In this document: piece by piece, positions 40,431 through 51,599 of the stretch | Layout of the letters: each line of letters opens with the position of its first letter | Numbering within the stretch: the stretch's first letter is position 1 | NCBI RefSeq assembly: GCF_963169125.1 | Contig: NC_084800.1 | Span: 149,354,397-149,418,396 of the forward strand | Source of the DNA: Humulus lupulus | Lineage: Eukaryota; Streptophyta; Magnoliopsida; Rosales; Cannabaceae | DNA: 64,000 nucleotides | Direction: 5' to 3' | The notes under the pieces: model-generated | Told to the model about the DNA's origin: nothing | What the model saw: only the letters and a program-made list of their open reading frames with translations | Database searches by the model: none | Made by a program: the position numbers and the translations under genes

Positions 40431-43150
40431 TTTTTTTTTTGGTAAGAAAGTTAGTGTATTGCAGGTAACCAAAGGATACAAAGGATGAATAGCTCCTCAG
40501 AGCAAAATTACATTTTCAAACAAACTATGAAACCAAACTAAATCAACAGCTTTTACCCCAACTAAACCTGAATAAAAAATCCTATTATATACAATCTTTT
40601 TAGTCAAGTATATTGTATACTGAATAGACCAAACTAAACCCTCCCAATAAGCTAAATTTTTAACTTTCCAAATATGATAAACAAGGCTAGCTAGAATAGA
40701 CCAATACACTAATTTCTTGAACCTACTCAACTTGCTTCTTTTGATCCACTTGAATATGCCTTCAACTGAACAGTGTCGAGTCTTAAGTGACAACCATTTC
40801 AGAATGGTGTGAACACAATGGGCACTAAACTAACATTCAAAGAACAGATGATTATGAGATTCTTCCTTCAAACCACAAATGGAACAGAAAAGATCGATAC
40901 CCAAACCAAACTTTTGGAGGCGATCTTTGGTTTTCAATCTCCTTAACAAATACAGCCACATGAAAAATCTATGCTTAGGAACAATACCCCTATGCCAAAT
41001 TGCATCATAACAGAATCTAATCTGTTGATTATGATTCAGAACTTTATAAAGAGTAACAATAGAGAAGGAGGTTTGATCGAAACTTTTCTTGGACAAGAGG
41101 CTTTTTATCTGATCTTTCACTCTCACCACCTGATGCCAATACCAGCTACTATCATTAGTAGCCAAGTACTCCCACCACTCAAGACCCCTGAGGTAAACAA
41201 CATGGACCCATTTCATCCAGAGACTCTCTTTATTCATGGAAATATGCCAGACATGCTTACCTGTAGCAGCTAAGTTCCATAAGAATATATTTTTCACACC
41301 CAAACCACCATTAATCCTCCTCTTACACATTGTACCCCAGGCTACAGAACCAGGACCAAAGAACTTAGCAGACCCATGCCACCGAAAATTTTGACAGATT
41401 TGAACAATTTTCTCGAGTAGAGCCTTTGGGAGGATCATAACTTGAGCCCAGTAAATCTGAATAGAAAACATGACAACATTCACAAGAGTCAATCTACCTG
41501 CAAGAGACAAGTGTCGAGAACTCCAAATTCGAATTCTATGCAACATCTTCTCAGCCAAAATAGAGCATTCAGACATACTGAGGCGCTTAGAGCATATTGG
41601 AATTCCAAGGTAACGAAAGGGGAGATAACTTTTACTGAACCCCGAAGAAAGGTGAATACGCTTCACATCCTCTTCTGGCATACCATGACAATAAAAGGCC
41701 GATTTTTTCACCTTCGCTTGCAAACCAAAAGACATTGAAAATCATTTAAAGCCTTGAAGCAGGCGCAAGATTGAGAAGATACCACCTCTACAGAACAGAA
41801 TGATATCATCTGCAAAACACAAATGAGTAAGTTTAAGCTCTGTACATCTGTAGTGGAATTGAAAATCGTGCTTACAAGCTACTTTAGCTAATATGTGAGA
41901 TAAGTATTCCATACAAATGACAAAAAGAAGAGGAGATAGAGGGGCTCCTTGTCTTAACCCGCGCTTGGCATAAAAAAACCATGGATGGAGCCACCTAATA
42001 ACAAAGAGTAATGAGGAGTGCGCACACACGTCATAATCAGACTAACAGATGTAAAAGGGAAATTCAGCGCCAGTAACATTTCCTCTAAAAAAATCCCAGT
42101 CAACCGTATCATACGCTTTTCGCAAAACCAATTTAAACATGCAACTATGATGCTTAGTCTTCCTGCCATAATGACGAACTAAATCCTGACAAATCATGAT
42201 ATTATGAGCAATGAACCTCCCATGTATGAAACCCCCCTGATTCTGAGCTATTAAGTCAGGCAAATTACACCTCAGGCGCTCACCAATCAACTTAGCATCT
42301 TCCTTATACAAAACATTACAGCAAGAGATAGGCTGAAAGTCACTAACAGATGCAGGACATTGAGTTTTAGGAATAAGAGTGATAGTAGTGTTGTTGATCT
42401 CCTTGAGCATATGACCCGAGTGAAGGAAAGATAGAACTGCCCTACTAACTTCCTCCCCAACAACTTCCCAATTAGTCTTATAGAAACCACTCCCATAACC
42501 ATCCGGGCCCGAAGCTTTATGATTCGGAATGGAAAAGATAACTCTTTTAACATCTTCATAGGTAAAGTCAAGAAGAAGTTTATGCTGCTACTTTGAAGAA
42601 ACTAAAGGACCCATATTAACTATAGTTTAAGACACCTTCCTCTTGCTATCCAAATGAGAACCCAACAGCTCCTGATAAAAAGATAGAAAAGCCTCTAAGA
42701 CTCCTTCTTTAGAGTCTACCCGTTGACCATGCAAATCCTGCACGGCATAAACAAAATTGATTGATCTCCTTTGCTTTAAGCTTTGATGAAACAAACTTTC
42801 TATAACTAGCCCGGGCAGCAACCTCTTCATTAAGTATTCTTATGTTCAAAGGGTCCAATTGAAGAGCTCCTTGAATATCAAGCATATGAAGCTTGGCACG
42901 TAACACTTGCGCTGGGAGATCCCCAAAATGCTCACGATTCATTTCCTTAAAAATCTGTATTAAACACTTAATCTTTTGAACAACTTGAAACATAAGAGTG
43001 CCTGAAACCGTCTGACTCCAGCTATTAGTATTCCTAATAACTAGGAGCAGTACTCCACATATCAAAATAACGAAAAGGTTTTTTTCCGCTCGTCACCTCC
43101 TGAAAAACAGATAACAGAATCGGACTATGATCAAAATCTCCTTCAGGTAG
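40431..43150 (-). mobile_element. 5'-truncated L1-type LINE, 13-bp TSD
   Basis: AAAATGGGGTTTT occurs at 40418-40430 and 43151-43163. On the minus strand the element ends in poly(A), seen here as a T run to 40440. At its 5' end it begins inside the endonuclease domain (EGDFDHSPILL, the region of the SDHxP-type active-site motif). Protein remnants cover endonuclease end, RT and the C-terminal zinc finger. Removing it joins the XL LTR exactly. TSD, poly(A) and 5' truncation are signatures of target-primed reverse transcription. Confidence 0.93.
40497..43140 (-). pseudogene. LINE ORF2 remnant: endonuclease end, reverse transcriptase, zf-RVT
   Basis: Reading leftward: a linker helix (VQKIKCLIQIFKEMNREHFG, about 43000-42930), palm segments ([20 protein letters not shown], about 42380-42320; [20 protein letters not shown], about 42290-42230), then KRGLRQGAPLSPLLFVICME and LCFADDIILFC at about 41970-41800. 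FADD carries the polymerase Asp pair; QGAPLSP has Ala where Asp is usual. A 301-codon frame (41735-40830) covers the thumb and the zf-RVT zinc finger (FCSICGLKEESHNHLFFEC). A last frame (40793-40497) is the C-terminal tail. Several frameshifts and stops, so inactive. Confidence 0.88.
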
Positions 43151-44340
43151 AAAATGGGGTTTTCACACTTAGTGTAAAAATGGGATTTTGGAACTTAAGG
43201 TAAAAAGTAAAATTTTGCTTATTGCAAGAAAAAAACTTGCTAAGTCTTTATTAAAACATATTTTGACCAAAAATACCACTTTGAGATTAGTGAGAATTAT
43301 TTTTATTAAAGGATTTTTATTCTTTCTAAAAAATAAAATATTTATTTAATTAATAAGTTAATAAATTAAACGAGGGTTTAAAGCCCAATATTTTGAGAAA
43401 ATAATTAAGTAAATTATTTTCTAGTAAGTAAACTTGATTAATTGACTTCGGAAAAATTAGCTAGTCAAGATAAGAAATTTTTAACGGTTTTCCTAATTAA
43501 GTTAAAATTAGGCTATTTCCTTAAACTGGTTTTTAGAGATTAAAACCTTAAGAAAAATAAAAGGAAAATTAAGAGATTATTTTCTTGAAAATTAATTAAG
43601 GAATTTAATTAGTATTTTCTATATAATTAAGGAATGGGTTTAAAACAAAATAAGGATCTTTAATCCTTACAAATGATTTTTTTTAAAATGACCAAACTGC
43701 CCAAAATAATATTAATGAATTATGAAGTGCCCTAATTAATCTGAGTATAATGTGTGGATAATTACAGTATTGGCTAAGCAGAACTGGATTATAAATTAGA
43801 GGGCGAAATCTAGATTATAAAGGACTTCAAGTAAGTCAACTTCTATTATGTGGCTACAACATGAAATGACTATTGTATTGTATGTTAGTATAGAGACACA
43901 TGCACATATAAACACTATCGTAGAAAGTTTTCTTTGAGATGTTAGTCTAGTTGGTGTTGATTCAGAAAATATGATCGGTAGATATCCGTCATATTCTAGA
44001 CGGCTGATCCTTGTCACACTTCTTGATTTTTTTTATGTCCGGTTCATTACCGCGACAGGTGTCCAAGAGGTGAGGATTCTTGGTTTAAACCTAGGGGCAC
44101 CAAAATGAATGGGACCTAGGGGCCCTCATGCTTACTTAATCAGTGAACGGTTAAAACCTGAGCAAGTGCTCTGATAAGTTATTCCCGGATAGTTGCCGTG
44201 AATATTGACCATTCAGGAGAGTGCCTAGAGATACTAGGGGTTGCCAAGTTTGAGTGAGGCTGAACACCCTCGGGGAAACTGCTCACCAGTACCACTGATT
44301 AACATAGAAGTCTTAGTAAACCCATGTAACTTCGATTACA

Positions 44341-44460
44341 CTCTTTGATAAGTAGTGATGCCCTAGGTAACTTGATGGTTACCCTTGTGAGGGATTTACT
44401 CTTGGATAAGTAGCGATGCCCTAGGTAACGCGATAGTCACCCTTGATGGGGATATTTATT
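44341..44460 (+). repeat. tandem duplication of about 58 bp in the XL LTR
   Basis: CTCTTTGATAAGTAGTGATG is followed 58 bp later by CTCTTGGATAAGTAGCGATG, each continuing CCCTAGGTAAC. The XL solo LTR at 51890-57784 shows one copy only (about 54598-54650). Confidence 0.8.
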
Positions 44461-44576
44461 GGCGAGATCTTAGTGTTGAGACTCGGTTCTCTCTTACAGA
44501 TTAGCATTTATGCTGGAGGGTGTGTTACGCCCAGATCGTTGGAAATTGTCGAGCGTTGGTTTCAAATTATATTGTT

Positions 44577-44713
44577 ATATATTATATCTGCTTGCTCTGG
44601 GATTTTCTAAGTGCAGGGTTTTATAGGTTTATATGAAATAGTTGTGATATATTATATTTGCTTGCTCTGGGATTTTTATGAGTGCAGGGATTTATCTGTT
44701 TATAGGAAATAGT
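44577..44713 (+). repeat. variable tandem repeat in the XL LTR, two copies of about 68 bp
   Basis: The unit contains TGCTTGCTCTGGGATTTT and AGTGCAGGG. The solo XL LTR has three copies (54263-54471). Confidence 0.85.
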
Positions 44714-45218
44714 TTGTCATTGGTTATCAGGCATGAACATAAGTTTTCCATGACGCTTTTGCATTCTTGAAATTGATTGTGTAGGGTCCGGTTGGATTCG
44801 AAACCCTAATTTTTGTGAGCTATTGTTATATGTGGATAGTAACTTGGTCAGTGACCACCTGTCTTCTCTGCATGCTTTAGTTTTTAAAGTTGAACTTACT
44901 AAGCGTTTTCGCTTACCTAGTTGTTTCCTATTGTAGGTAAGATTAAAGGGAAGGCAGAGCAGTGAGCGCTGGAGTCTACCTTATGAATGTACATGTGGAC
45001 CGACCTTTTTGGGAAGCCGTTTTGTTTTGGAAATGTTGTGTTATTTTCATAAACTAGGCTCATTTTACTATTCATAAAATATGTCTTTATTAAATGCTTC
45101 GTATGGTCATACGAATTTTTAAAAAGTTTTTCTTTATATGGGTTTTTGAGACATTTTGTTAAATGAAAACATTTATATTTCTGCATTATCGAGTCTTGAA
45201 AATCGGGGTTGTTACAGT

Positions 45219-45230
45219 TGGTATCAGAGC
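45219..45230 (+). promoter_or_regulatory. XL primer-binding site (initiator Met tRNA)
   Basis: TGGTATCAGAGC, two bases after the XL LTR end. Confidence 0.92.
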
Positions 45231-46550
45231 TCGAGATGAGTCGGTTCTGTAGACAACCCACATGTACATTTCATAAAGATAGACCGACACTAGCTATAAG
45301 TAATATCTTTTCATATCTGTTTCCTTTGCTTTCTTTTATTTTCCTCAATTCTATAAATTGTAGGTTGTGGTCGATACACTTGAAATAAGTGACCTTGTCA
45401 TAGGAAACCTACCCATGATCCCTATGCATATGATCGATTACAATAGAATCTTTAATGATGAGAATCTATGACGCTTCAAGTACGATCAACAACATTGGCT
45501 GGTCATTTGGCAATGGACTCATGACATGTCAGATGTCCTTGATAGAGTCAGCACAAACCTGAGCAACGGAGAGTACGATATGCCAGCACTTGTCTGAGAG
45601 GCTCGGCATAGATATGGTTTCGTCACAGATGTTGGTGATTGATTCGCAACACATGGGATGACTTTTGTATGCAAATCGAGCTAGCATCTGGGCCATGGAT
45701 TGACCTATCTCATTGGTTGATAGCATACCTCAAGGCAGAGGAGGATCCCGAGAAGTCGGACGAGGATATCGGCATAAAGCTAGATATCTTGATGGATAGC
45801 CTAGATTAGGTTATGCTATGAGAGTCTTGTTGATACTTTTTGTAAAAACCTTGCAAACCTACTAGGTTGTAGGAATTTGGTGTAGTTGTAGCAAGCAGAT
45901 GTAGAAACCCGACATGTAGTTAGAGTTCTCTTTTTGGATTTATCGTCCTGCTAACTAAAATCCTATGGCATAATCTTTCATGATCATTTTGTATTGCTAG
46001 GTTATATCCTTGAATATTATGACTACCTATTTTGAGTCGAATCAATATGGTTCTTCTTTCTTATTTATGAGCAAAACATGTATGCTCATTTATTGCTATG
46101 TTAGTATTCTTCCCTACTATACATTATGGTATAAAGACATGCGATGGTGGCTAACACTCGAGCCAGGGGAGGTCAAGCGGTTAATCAACAAGATCAAGCC
46201 GAGAGAGCGGTCGTTGACCAAGATGCAGGTCATGGCCGAGGCAGAGGAAGGGATCGAGGCTGAGGACAAAGAGTACAGCCGGAACCAAATCTAGCAACTC
46301 AGATAGAGGATCTTTGACTTTGTGGTAGCTACCAAAAGGGAAAAGGTAATCTGCGTTGGTATTAACTTCTCGTCCCTATGCGCTTAGGAGCTTTTTGATT
46401 TTAAATCAAACAAAAATGGCAAGGACAAGAGCTCAGAGAAGGAAGGGGTGCTGCTGGCCAGGGCCAGGCCGCGCCTGATGCTAGAGCTAAGAACGCGCCT
46501 ATCACTAGAGCTCCAACCCAAGCTGCTAGAATTCGCGAGATAGCCAAGTA
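45231..46550 (+). other. XL leader and decayed gag start
   Basis: Mostly non-coding. Short scraps resemble decayed coding sequence: an acidic, Glu/Ala-rich piece at 46195-46290 and an Ala/Arg-rich piece at 46410-46550. No continuous frame or certain start can be given. Confidence 0.4.
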
Positions 46551-47690
46551 GATGAATAATCTGCAAAGGCTAATGGAGATGCAGAGAGCCCAAATTCAAA
46601 GAGAGCAAAAGAGACAGGAGGACGCTGATTCCCTCCAAGCAGAAAGGTTTAACACCCTTTTGGGATGACTACCCATGCCACCCAATAATGCTCAAAACAA
46701 TGAAATACCACCTAAAAACAATGAAGAACAAAATCCTGGCCCGCAGGTTGTCATTGAGAAATTGGTACTGCCAATAGAAGCATCAAGAGCTGCCCAAGCA
46801 AAACCTATAGCAGAAAGGTTCGACAACTAGATTCCACCTATATTCAAGGGGAGCAGTGGCCCATCAATGGCAAAGGAATGGATTAGTATTTTGGAAAGGA
46901 TCTTCGACTTTATTGGAACTACCGAGAGAGCGGAAGTAGTTTATGCGACCTATATGTTGAGAAAAGATGCCCACATCTGGTGGGACGCAGCCAAGAAAGG
47001 GAATAATGTTACTGAGATGGAATGGTTAGAGTTCTTGACCTTTTTCAATGGCAAGTACTTTAGTAAGGCATTGATCGAGCACAAAGTGAATGATTTCACT
47101 TGAGTGTCCAGGACTACCTTCGAAAATTTGACTAGCTATCTAGGTTCGCAAAGAACCAGGTTACTATTGAAGAGAATAAGACCTGGAGTTTTATGAAGGG
47201 CCTACGTAGAGACATTTCCAGGTGTGTAGACACTGGTAGAATTGGCCCGGAGACGTATGTCGAAGCTGTGGAATGGGCTCTTTGCCAAGAGTCTTGGGCC
47301 GTGTCAGACAAGCCAGAACCACAGAAGAACGAAGACAGGAGGTACACTCCCAACAACCCCGAACAGTTTCAGGCCAATTAGAATGGCCAAAGGGGAAAGT
47401 TGAACCCGAGGTTCGGTCAGAACTCAGAGCGAACAAACAATCCAAGAGGCACAAGGCCGATTTTTGGGGGAAATAACAAAAGAAAAGGGGGACCTCCCAA
47501 TCAGGCAATGGCTAGTCCCAACAAACAGCCGATACATGAGTTTGAATAATGGGCACTGTGCAACAAGTGTAACTGACACCATCGGGGCTTGTGTGGGGTA
47601 TGTTATAACTGTTGAAAGCCAAGGCACTTTGCTAAAGAATGTCGAATGCCAGCCAAGGGCAACAGAAATGACCAGCAGAAACAAATTGGT
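46551..47690 (+). pseudogene. XL gag
   Basis: A coiled-coil-like start (LMEMQRAQIQREQKRQEDAD) precedes a linker. The chromovirus Gag core follows at about 46870-47180 (AKEWISILERIFDFIGTTE, ATYMLRKDAHIWWDAAKKG, WLEFLTFFNGKYFSKALIEH), like the Gag core of the Tekay element at 33544 ([16 protein letters not shown]). Later segments are in shifting frames: SWAVSDKPEPQKNEDRR, then a Cys/His zinc-knuckle remnant (CGVCYNC...HFAKECRMP, about 47595-47655). Several stops (46668, 46830, 47101) and frame changes. In an intact element it packages the RNA. Confidence 0.82.
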
Positions 47691-48207
47691 GCTTCACCTT
47701 GAGTTTATACGTATACACAAAGCGACAAAGGAGCTGGACCATCTGATATGGTGTCAGATCAGATCTCTATCACCCAAACCTTGGAATATGCATTAATGGA
47801 TACTGGTGCATCACATTCTTTTGTATCTGCATCCTTTGTGGAAAAATTAAATAGAAAGCATGAGCCTATGCCTGTTATTTGTGGGGTATCCTTGCCTTCG
47901 GGAAAGGATATGCTGGTGCGGACATGGGTTAGAGTCGTACTAGTTTGGGTTGAAGGTCGTGAGGTGACGGTGGATCTGTTAGTCTTGGACTTACATGAAT
48001 ACAACGTCATATTTGGGATGGATTGGTGAGCCAGATATGGAGTCGTTATCAATTGCAAGCGCAAAAATGTGGTCTTCACCCCAGCGGGAGAAGAACCATT
48101 CGAGTTCAAGGGTACGTCAAGCAAAGAGAAGTGCCCCATGATTTTTACGAAGAAGGCAAGAAAAATGTTGAGTGACGGATGCATCAGCTTTCTAGCAAGA
48201 AGTTCAT
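47691..48207 (+). pseudogene. XL aspartic protease
   Basis: The frame at 47748-48029 gives ALMDTGASHSFVSASFVEKL (active site D-T-G-A), VSLPSGKDMLVRTWVR, and LHEYNVIFGMDW, the G-M-D-W end of chromovirus proteases, where a stop replaces the next residue (usually Leu). The segment then continues ARYGVVINCKRKNVVFTP and ends KMLSDGCISFLA, the conserved link to RT. At 48206 the sequence jumps directly to the start of RT, so about 60 residues of the link are deleted. Confidence 0.85.
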
Positions 48208-49605
48208 AAGACCAAGCCATTCTCCGTGGGGAGCCCCGATCTTATTCATGAAGAAGGAAGCCAAATGGATCAAAGAACTCATTCTTTTTGGCTGGACTCC
48301 CTGGTTCTGATGAGAATGTGCACTGACTATCGGGGGGGCATTACCCAAGATTTACGATTTTTTTGATTAACTACAAGGAGCGTCAGTATTTTCCAAAATA
48401 GACCTGCGACCAGGCTAGCATCAGCTGAAGGTTAAGGAGACGGATATACCAAAGATGACCTTTACAACGCGCTACAGTCACTACGAGTTCTTAGTGATGT
48501 CCTTTGGACAAACCAATGCGTCTGTTGCATTCATGGATCTTATGAATCACGTATTTTGCAAGTATTTGGATAAGTTCGTCGTCGTGTTCATTGACGATAT
48601 TCTAATATACTCGAAAAGCCAAGAAGAGCATGCAACACATCTGGGACTGGTCCTTCAGTGTCTCCGAGATGAAAAGCTTTATGCTAAGTCTTTGAGGTGC
48701 GAATTCTTGCTAGAGAAAGTTAGTTTTCTGAGGCACATAGAGTCGGGAGACGAAATTTTGGTAGATCCCGCCAATATTGATGCTGTTAAGCAGTGGAAAC
48801 CTCCAAAAAATGCTCATGAGGTTAGAAATTTTCTTGGGTTAGCGGGATATTACCAGCAATTTATGGAAGGGCTTTCCAAAATAGCAGCACCAATGACTGC
48901 CCTCACTTGTAAAAACATCAAGTATGAATGGACTGACAAGTGCGAGAAGATTTTTCAAGAGCTGAAAACAAGATTGAAGAATGCCCCAGTGCTGACAATC
49001 CCTAATGGCACAGAGGGATATACTATTTATCGCGATGCCTCAGGCCGAGGGTTGGGAGCAGTGCTGATGCAACACAAAAAAGTAATTTCTTATGCTTCTC
49101 GATAGCTTAAAAATTACGAGAAGAACTATCCAACTCATGACCTGGAGCTGGCAGCAGTGATTTTTGCACTTAAAATTTGGAGGCATTGCCTGTATGAGAT
49201 ACACTGCGACTAATCACACAAAATTCTAAAGTATTTCTTCATTCAGAAGGAATTGAATATGAGACAGCGTCGATGGTTGGAGCTGTTCAACGACTACGAC
49301 TGCAACACTCTGTACCACCCGGGAAAAGCAAACAAGGTGGTAGATGCATTGAGTCAACAACCAAGTGCTTATGTGATGACAGTGAAAGAGATTTCGCAAC
49401 AGTTACGAGTCAACCTTGCTACATTGGATTTAGAGATAGTAGTCAATCAATTAGCTAACCTATCTATCGAGCCTAACATTATGGAAGCTGTAAAAGGCGG
49501 GCAGTTAGTCGATCCTTGGGTTCAAGGACTGATGTATGAAGTGAGGGATGAGGGGCGACAAAGATTCCATATATTTGAAGATGGAGTATTGGGGTTCAAG
49601 GGCTG
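48208..49605 (+). pseudogene. XL reverse transcriptase and RNase H
   Basis: RT starts [20 protein letters not shown], then a foreign or scrambled stretch of about 50 bp (48263-48312) breaks it. It resumes MCTDYRGG and, after frame changes, reads cleanly from 48455: [32 protein letters not shown] (polymerase Asp pair), [16 protein letters not shown]. RNase H follows: [16 protein letters not shown], then a stop in YASR-stop-LKNYE (49103), then [19 protein letters not shown] (catalytic Glu), then CD-stop-SHKILKYF where the third Asp region should be. The tail [20 protein letters not shown] mirrors the Tekay element. Not functional. Confidence 0.88.
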
Positions 49606-50390
49606 AATTTGTGTTCCGGACGATGGCGAGATCAAGAAGCAGATCTTTTTCGAGGGACATAATGCTCTTTATGCCATGCATCCGAGTACCACGAAAATAT
49701 ACCAAGACTTGAAAAAGTACTTTTGGTGGCCTGAGACGACACTACTTGACTTGTCAGCAGACAAAGGTCGAGCATCAACGGCCAGCCGGATTATTGCAAC
49801 CCTTAGAAATTGTAAAATGGTAGTGGGAGATGGTCACTATGGACTTTGTCACAGGTCTACCAACCACTCCCAAGGGGCACGATGCCATTTGGGTTATCGT
49901 AGACATAGGTTATCTATGTCTACTCATTTCTTGCCGATCAAGGTAACTTATGGGGCACATAAGTTAGCAGATATTTACATTGCAAAAATAATGAGACTGC
50001 ATGGTGTACACAACTCCATCGTATCAGATCGCACAGACATTTCACCTCGACATTCTAGGATAGAATCCAAACGAGGTTGGCTACTAAACTAAAGTTCGGC
50101 ACTTCTTTCCACCCGCAAAAAGACGGTCAAAGTGAATGAACAATTCAGACGCTGGAAAATATGCTAAGAGCCTACGTGCTCGACTTTCAAGGGTCATGGA
50201 ATGAGAAGCTTCCACTGATAGAGTGCGTTTACAATAATAGCTACATGATTCCATCAAGATGGATCCGTATGAGGCTTTGAACGGAAGGAGATGTCCATCA
50301 CCGATTCATTGGCACGAGACCGGTGAAAGAAAGTTTCTTGGATCGGATGAGGTTGATCAGATTACCCTTGGTTCTATGCCTTTCTAGGGT
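49606..50390 (+). pseudogene. XL integrase, truncated
   Basis: The zinc-finger start is present (ICVPDDGEIKKQIF, then HPSTTKIYQDLKKYFWWP), but the sequence then changes frame several times. Recognisable pieces are a first-Asp region (about 49840), THFLPIKVTYGAHKLADIYI (about 49920-49980), HGVHNSIVSDR (second Asp, about 50010), SFHPQKDGQSE (catalytic Glu, about 50108-50135) and LHWHETGERKF-like sequence at about 50300. It stops before the GPY/F module and chromodomain. The usual CxxC reads differently around 49745, so the zinc finger is also damaged. Confidence 0.8.
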
Positions 50391-50850
50391 CGAGAAGCTT
50401 ACAACAGTCAATAATTCTTTAATCAAGCAGAACCAAGGGTTGTCCGATTACCTATCAAAAATTAAGTCTAAGCTAAAATCAATGAAAAGCAAGGCTAAGA
50501 CACTATTGAGAAGTTGTACCGTCAGAAAGCACTGGTCAAAACTACTTGCGAGCAAGTTTTCGATGAGAACAAGGAGCTGATAAAAAATTTGGAGACTCAG
50601 TTTTTATTTACTTCTACATGTTTTGGAAGCATAACCAAGCTACTAACTTCTTTAATTTTCTTGTGGAAATGAGAAATTTTGAGCTCGCAAAGTGCCTTGA
50701 TTGTTAGGTACTTCAGACATCGACCCCAAGAGAGGAGTCTACTTTTTTGGGAGATGATGAAGAAGACGATCAAGAAGGAATCAACTAACCTCCTTCTGTG
50801 ACACCAATGGGCCCTCCTACCTCATCGACTAATCCTCCAGCTTCTTAGTC
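50391..50850 (+). pseudogene. fragment of a Tat-type antisense-gene protein (coiled coil plus C-terminus), here on the plus strand
   Basis: Frame one gives VNNSLIKQNQGLSDYLSKIK, a coiled coil. A frame change leads to KTTCEQVFDENKELIKNLE, and another to FYMFWKHNQATNFFNFLVEM, ELAKCLDC and a Pro/Ser-rich tail. The last block lines up with the C-terminus of the Tat antisense gene (DSWKHNQGANFIYHPERMRQ, TEIAQCVAHL). No Tat LTR or pol is next to it. It begins exactly where the XL integrase stops, so it may be part of what truncated XL. Confidence 0.6.
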
Positions 50851-51517
50851 ATGTCTTTTATTTTTATTTACATATTTTGTCAATGTAAGTACTTGACACT
50901 CGAGTATTATTATATTTATTGGTTTTATTACCTTTAGACAATACTTTTCTCATCCTTTTTTTTTGGGCAAGAAACATAATAATTTATAATATTATTTTTA
51001 GAAAAATATTCTATGTATTTTGAGTATGCTCTATCTTTTATTGCTCATGTGTTTGTATGGTATGATTTTATTTCCTTATTACCTTGTATCCCCCCCAAGT
51101 ATTCAAAGAGTTAAGGTCCTTGTTGACTTGCCAATTAACTAGACCTGTTCAAACATGAACTGTTCGTATAAATATGAAAATTAATAACTTTTATATAGCA
51201 AGAAATTAACACACATAGAGAGAAATTACTAATGAGAAACACAATAACACAACAAAAATTTAACTTGGCTACGCACAATTCTTTTTATTAACCCGTAAGA
51301 AATTGGACAATCATGTATTTACATAAAGTAGTACGAGCAACCATCTAAACGATAGACTGGTTATAGTTTTACCAACCCCTTTTCTTAACTTACAAGTTCT
51401 ACTTATCATATAAGCCACCCCTATGAATGTGTTGTTCATTGGTAGTATTTTCGAAGATGCTCACCATTCGAGTATCCTGAAATCAGTCCCCTTTGAGTTG
51501 AGCTAAAATGTAGGCTC
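50851..51517. other. AT-rich DNA without recognisable features
   Basis: No open frame or known repeat is recognised. It lies between the antisense-gene fragment and the copia LTR start at 51518 and may be the downstream part of the same displaced Tat fragment. Confidence 0.4.
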
Positions 51518-51599
51518 TGTTAGGTTTAATGCCCTAAAAGCATGTTAAAAGCCATTTTTATTGATTTAAATAAAGTAAATTTTTATTATATTAGAATAT
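51518..51599 (+). repeat. copia LTR scrap, left part
   Basis: It starts TGTTAGGTTTAATGCCCTAA, a typical copia LTR start, and is cut at AGAATAT by the Tekay-like solo LTR. It continues at 62063. Confidence 0.7.

Larger units (their letters stand above)
43164..45216 (+). repeat. XL 5' LTR, third piece
   Basis: It resumes TTTTCACACTTAG after the LINE and runs to the LTR end GGGGTTGTTACA, followed by the primer-binding site. Tandem duplications at 44341-44460 and 44577-44713. Confidence 0.88.
29015..50390 (+). mobile_element. XL gypsy element: very long 5' LTR (nested insertions) plus truncated gag-pol
   Basis: The 5' LTR starts at 29015 and ends at 45216. Without the nested Tekay element and LINE it measures about 3.84 kb. 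A primer-binding site for initiator Met tRNA follows (45219-45230), then leader, gag, protease, RT, RNase H and part of integrase to about 50390. The frame is lost before the GPY/F module, and no 3' LTR follows. Gag and Pol resemble Tekay/Del-type chromoviruses, which can have long LTRs; lineage is inferred. Confidence 0.85.

Noticed and set aside
40971..41738. Plus-strand open frames of about 100 codons within the LINE
   Set aside because: Shadows of the LINE ORF2 on the other strand, without motifs.
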